This document shows, one piece after another, positions 60,070-64,000 of a DNA stretch of 64,000 nt. The stretch is from Halichoerus grypus (taxonomy: Eukaryota > Chordata > Mammalia > Carnivora > Phocidae). Position 1 is the first letter of the stretch. Every line of letters starts with the position of its first letter. Position numbers and translations under genes: made by a program. Under the pieces are notes generated by a model, which was not told where the DNA came from, did not search any database, and saw only the letters and a program-made list of their open reading frames with translations. The DNA lies in assembly GCF_964656455.1 (NCBI RefSeq), contig NC_135716.1, forward strand, positions 77,352,484 through 77,416,483. The letters are read 5' to 3'.

Positions 60070-63000
60070 ATGGCACTAAATTCATATCTTTCAATAGTTA
60101 TCCTGAATGTAAATGGGCTAAGTGCCCCAATCAAAAGACACAGGCTATCAGATTGGATAAAAAAACAAGACCCATTGATATGCTGTCAGCAAGAAACTCA
60201 TTTTAGACCCAAAGACACCTCCAGATTGAAAGTGAGCAGTTGGAAAACCATTTATCATGCTAATGGACACCCAAAGAGAGTTGGGGTGGCAATCCTAATA
60301 TCAGACAAATTAGATTTTAAGCCAAAGACTATAATAAGAGATAAGGAAGGACACTGTATCCTACTTAAAGGGTCTATCCAACAAGAAGACCTAACAATTG
60401 TAAATATCTATGCCCCTAAGGTAGGAACAGCCACTTATATAAGCCAATTAATAGCAAAATCAAGAAACACATTGACAACAATACAATAATAATAGGGGAT
60501 TTTAACACCTCCCTCACTGAAATGGACAGATCATCTAAGCAAAAGATTAACAAGGAAATAATGACGTTAAATGACACACTGGACCAAATGGACTTCACAG
60601 ATATATTCAGAACATTCCATTCCAAAGCAACAGAATACACATTCTTCTCTAGTGCCCATGGAACATTCTCCAGAATAGATTACATCCTAGGTCACAAATC
60701 AGGTCCCAACAGGTGCCAAAAGATTGGAATCATTCCCCGCATATTTTTGTACCGCAATGCTTTGAAACTAGAACTCAATCACAAGAGAAAAGTCAGAAAG
60801 AACTCAAATACATGGAGGCTAAAGAGCATCCTACTAAAGAATGAACGGGTCAACCAGGAAGTTAAAGAAGAATTTTAAAAATTCATGGAGACAAAAGACA
60901 GTGAAAATGTAACTGTTCAAAATCTTTGGGATGCAGCAAAGGCAGTCCTAAGAGGAAAGTATATAGCAATACAAGCCTTTCTCAAGAAACAAGAAACATC
61001 TCAAATACACAACCTAACCCTACACCTAAAGGAGCTAGAGAAAGAACAGCAAATAAAGCCTAAACCCAGGAGGAGAAGAGAAATAATAAAGATCAGAGCA
61101 GAAATCAACGAAATAGAAACCAAAAGAACAGTAGAACAGATCAATGAAACTAGGAGCTGGTTCTTTGAAAGAATCAACAAGATTGATAAACCCCTGGCCA
61201 GACTTACCAAAAAGAAAAGAGAAACGATCAAAATAAATAAAATCATGAATGAAAGAGGAGAGAGCACAACCAACTACAAAGAAATACAAACAATTATAAG
61301 AACATATGAGCAACTATATGCCAGCAAATTAGATAATCTGGAAGAAATGGATGCCTTCCTAGAGATGTATCAACACCCAAAACTGAACTAGGAAGAAACA
61401 GAAAACCTGAACAGACCTATAACCACTAAGGACATTGAAGCAGTCATCAAAAATCTCCCAACAAAGAGCCCAGGGCCAGATGACTTCCCAGGGGAATTCT
61501 ACCAAACATTTAAAGAATAATTAATACTTATTCTTCTAAAACTGTTCCAAAAATTGAAATGGAAGGAAAACTTCCAAACTTGTTTTAAGAGGCCAGCATT
61601 ACCTCGATCCCAAAACCAGACAAAGACCCCACCAAAAAGGAGAATTACAGACAAATATCCCTGATGAACATGGATGCAAAAAATCTCACCAAAATACTAG
61701 CCAATAGGATCCAACAGTACATTAAAAGGAGTATTCACCACGACCAAGTGGGATTTATTCCTGGGCTGCAAAGTTGGTTCAACATCCACAAATCAATCAA
61801 TGTGATACAATACATTAATAAAAGAAAGAACAAGAACCATATGATCCTCTCAATAGATGCAGAAAAAGCATTTGACAAAGTACAGCATTCTTTCTTGATC
61901 AAAACTCTTCAGAGTGTAGGGATAGAGGGTACATACCTCAATATCATAAAAGCCATCTATGAAAAACCCACAGCGAATATCATTCTCAATGGGGAAAAAC
62001 TGAGAGCTTTCCCCCTAAGGTCAGGAACACGGCAGGGATGTCCACTATCACCACTGCTATTCAACATAGTACTAGAAGTCCTAGCCACAGCAATCAGACA
62101 ACAAAAAGAAATAAAAGGCATCTGAATTGGCAAAAAAGAAGTCAAACTCTCACTCTTTGCAGATGATATGATACTTTATGTGGAAAACCCAAAAGACTTC
62201 ACCCCAAAACTGCTAGAACCCATACAGGAATTCAGTAAAGTGGCAGAAAATGCACAGAAATCATTGGCATTTCTATACACCAACAACAAGACAGAAGAAA
62301 GAGAAATTAAGGAGTCAATCTCATTTACAATTGCACCAAAAACCATATGATACCTAGGAATAAATCTAACCAAAGAGGCAAAGAATCTGTACTCAGGAAA
62401 CTATAAAATACTCATGAAAGAAATTGAGGAAGACACAAAGAAATGGAAAAACATTCCATGCTCATGGATTGGAAGAACAAATATTGTGAAGATGTCAATG
62501 CTACCTAGAGCAATCTACACATTTAATGCAATCCTTATCAAATAACACCAACTTTTTTCAAAGAAATGGAGCAAATAATCCTAAAATTTGTATGGAACCA
62601 GATAAGACCCTGAATAGCCAGAGGAATGTTTAAAGCTGGTGGCATCACAATTCCAGACTTCAAGCTCTATTACAAAGCTGTCATCATCAAGACAGTATGG
62701 TACTGGCACAAAAACAGACACATAGATCAATGGAACAGAATCGAGAGCCCAGAAATGGACCCTCAACTGTATGGTCAACTAATCTTTGACAAAGCAGGAA
62801 AGAATGTCCAATGGAAAAAAGACAGTCTCTTCAACAAATGGTGTTGGGAAAATTGGACAGCCACTTGCAGAAGAATGAAACTTGACTTTTTCCTTACACC
62901 ACACACAAAAATAGACTCAAAATAGTTGAAAGACCTAAATGTGAGACAGGAGTCCATCAAAATCCTAAAGGAGAACACAGGCAGCAACCTCTTCAACCTC

Positions 63001-63847
63001 AGCCGTAGCAACTTCTTCCTAGAAACATCACCAAACGCAAGGGAAGCAAGGGCAAAAATGAGCTATTGGGACTTCATCAAGATAAAAAACTTTTACACAG
63101 CAAAGTAAACATCAACAAAACCAAAAGACAGCCCACAGAATGGGAGAAGATATTTGCAAACGACATATCAGATAAAGGGCTATAAAGAACTTCTCAAACT
63201 CAACACCCAAAGAACGAATAATTCAATCAAGAAATGGGCAGAAGACAAGAACAGACATTTTTCCAAAAAAGACATCCAAATGGCCAATGGATACATGAAA
63301 AAGTGCTCAACATCGCTCAGTATCAGGGAAATCCAAATCAAAACCTCAATGAGAGACCCCGTCACACCAGTCAGAATGACTAAAATTAACAAGTCAGGAA
63401 ATGACAGATGTTGGTGGGAATGTGGAGAAAGGGGAACCCTCCTACACCGTTGGTGGGAATGCAAGCTGGTGTAGGCACTCTGGAAAACAGTATGGAGGTT
63501 CCTCAAAAAGTTGAAAATAGAGCTACCATACAATGCAGCAATTGCACTACTGGGTATTTACCCCAAAGATACAAATGTAGGGATCCAAAGGGGTATGTGC
63601 ACCCTGATGTTTATAGCAGCAATGTCCACAATAGCCAAACTATGGAAAGAGCCAAGATGTCCATCAACAGATGAATGGATAAAGAAGTGGTATATATATA
63701 CAATGTAATATTATGCAGCCATCAAAAAAAAAAAAAAAAAAAGAAATCTTGCCATTTGCAATGACGTGGATGGAACTAGAGGGTATTATGCTAAGCGAAA
63801 TAAGTCAATCAGAGGAAGACAAATATCATATGATCTCACTGATATGA
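60070..63847 (+). pseudogene. L1 ORF2 (endonuclease / reverse transcriptase), broken
   Basis: ATG at 60070 opens MALNSYLSIVILNVNGLSAP, the APE-type endonuclease start, with the catalytic QETHF at about 60193. A frame change near 60480 leads to the GDFNT motif. The usual SDH motif at the end of the endonuclease is replaced (…FLYRNALKLEL), so a catalytic His is lost. Reverse transcriptase landmarks follow: [39 protein letters not shown] and the FADD box ([10 protein letters not shown], about 62149-62178). The C-terminal zinc-knuckle region includes [13 protein letters not shown]. Stops occur at about 60876, 61389, 62123, 62348 and 62923, with frameshifts between. It ends at TGA 63845-63847. Confidence 0.93.
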
Positions 63848-64000
63848 GGAATTTTTAATCTCAGGAAACAAACTGAGGGTTGCTGGAGTGTGGGGGCAGT
63901 GGGAGGGATGGGGTGGCTGGGTGATAGATATGGGGGAGGGTATGTGGTATGGTGAGCTCTGTGAATTATGTAAGACTGTTGAATCACAGACCTGTACCTC
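63848..64000 (+). other. Start of the L1 3' UTR, cut by the window end
   Basis: Contains AATCTCAGGAAACAAACTGAG, a G-rich part (GTGGGGGCAGTGGGAGG) and GACTGTTGAATCACAGACC. G-rich 3' UTR tracts are usual in L1s. The poly-A tail is not reached. Confidence 0.85.

Larger units (their letters stand above)
55402..64000 (+). other. PXDNL: 5' part of the following PXDNL intron
   Basis: Starts with donor GTAAATA and runs off the window. It comprises unique-looking AT-rich sequence (55402-57080), a short older L1 piece (about 57080-57303) and then the near full-length L1 that fills the rest. No second-half Ig1 exon was seen, so the next exon lies past 64000. Confidence 0.8.
57304..64000 (+). mobile_element. 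Near full-length carnivore L1 (5' UTR, ORF1, ORF2, start of 3' UTR)
   Basis: Begins near GAGATGGAAGAGGAGCAAGATGGCAGAGGAG, the usual carnivore L1 5' end. It continues through a 1.8-kb 5' UTR, ORF1, ORF2 and about 150 bp of 3' UTR (…GGGTGATAGATATGGGGG…) before the window ends, so at least 6.7 kb is present. It has the same orientation as PXDNL. Both ORFs carry frameshifts and stops, so the copy is dead. The 3' UTR differs from the GAGCACTGGGTGTTATAC type of the L1s at 22-27 kb, so it is a different subfamily. The 3' junction is outside the window. Confidence 0.95.

Overview
The window is a piece of a carnivore nuclear genome. The clearest sign is eleven copies of a tRNA-Lys-type Can-SINE, with a head close to GGGCGCCTGGGTGGCTCAG, a CT-rich body and an (AAATAAAT)n tail. 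Their body sequence (…TGCTCAGCRGGGAGCCTGCTTCTCCCTC…) and the L1 3' ends (…GAGCACTGGGTGTTATAC…) resemble bear, seal and mustelid repeats more than dog or cat ones, so an arctoid carnivore is likely. The species is inferred, not proven.

The only host gene I can support is on the + strand: four consecutive coding exons of a peroxidasin-family gene, best matched to PXDNL (peroxidasin-like). Exons lie at 40745-40816 and 46799-46870 (one leucine-rich repeat each, both 72 bp), 52561-52730 (LRR C-terminal cysteine cap) and 55284-55401 (first half of the first Ig domain). All are open, have AG/GT splice sites, and their phases (2-2, 2-2, 2-1, 1-2) join into one reading frame. The gene continues off both ends. 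Positions 1-40744 are the 3' part of a very large intron, and 55402-64000 is the start of another.

Everything else is intronic and mostly transposable elements. From 0-9 kb there are old L1 relics in + orientation, with Can-SINEs and minus-strand L1 3' ends. From 9-38 kb there are long, ancient L2 relics (mostly minus strand), MIR, MER5A and MER20 DNA elements, an MLT1-type LTR, an ERV1-like solo LTR, and three younger L1 insertions at 22.3, 24.5 and 26.9 kb. The 24.5 kb one is 5'-inverted (twin-primed) and carries a nested SINE. From 38-57 kb the gene's exons are separated by sparser repeats. From 57304 to the window end there is a near full-length + strand L1 with a 1.8 kb 5' UTR, broken ORF1, broken ORF2 and the start of its 3' UTR.

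No bacterial-type system, CRISPR array, tRNA or rRNA gene is present. The items most worth a second look are the 208-codon antisense ORF in the L1 5' UTR, a tandem duplication in the same UTR, a 26-bp templated copy 620 bp away inside an old L1, and the twin-primed L1 with its nested SINE.
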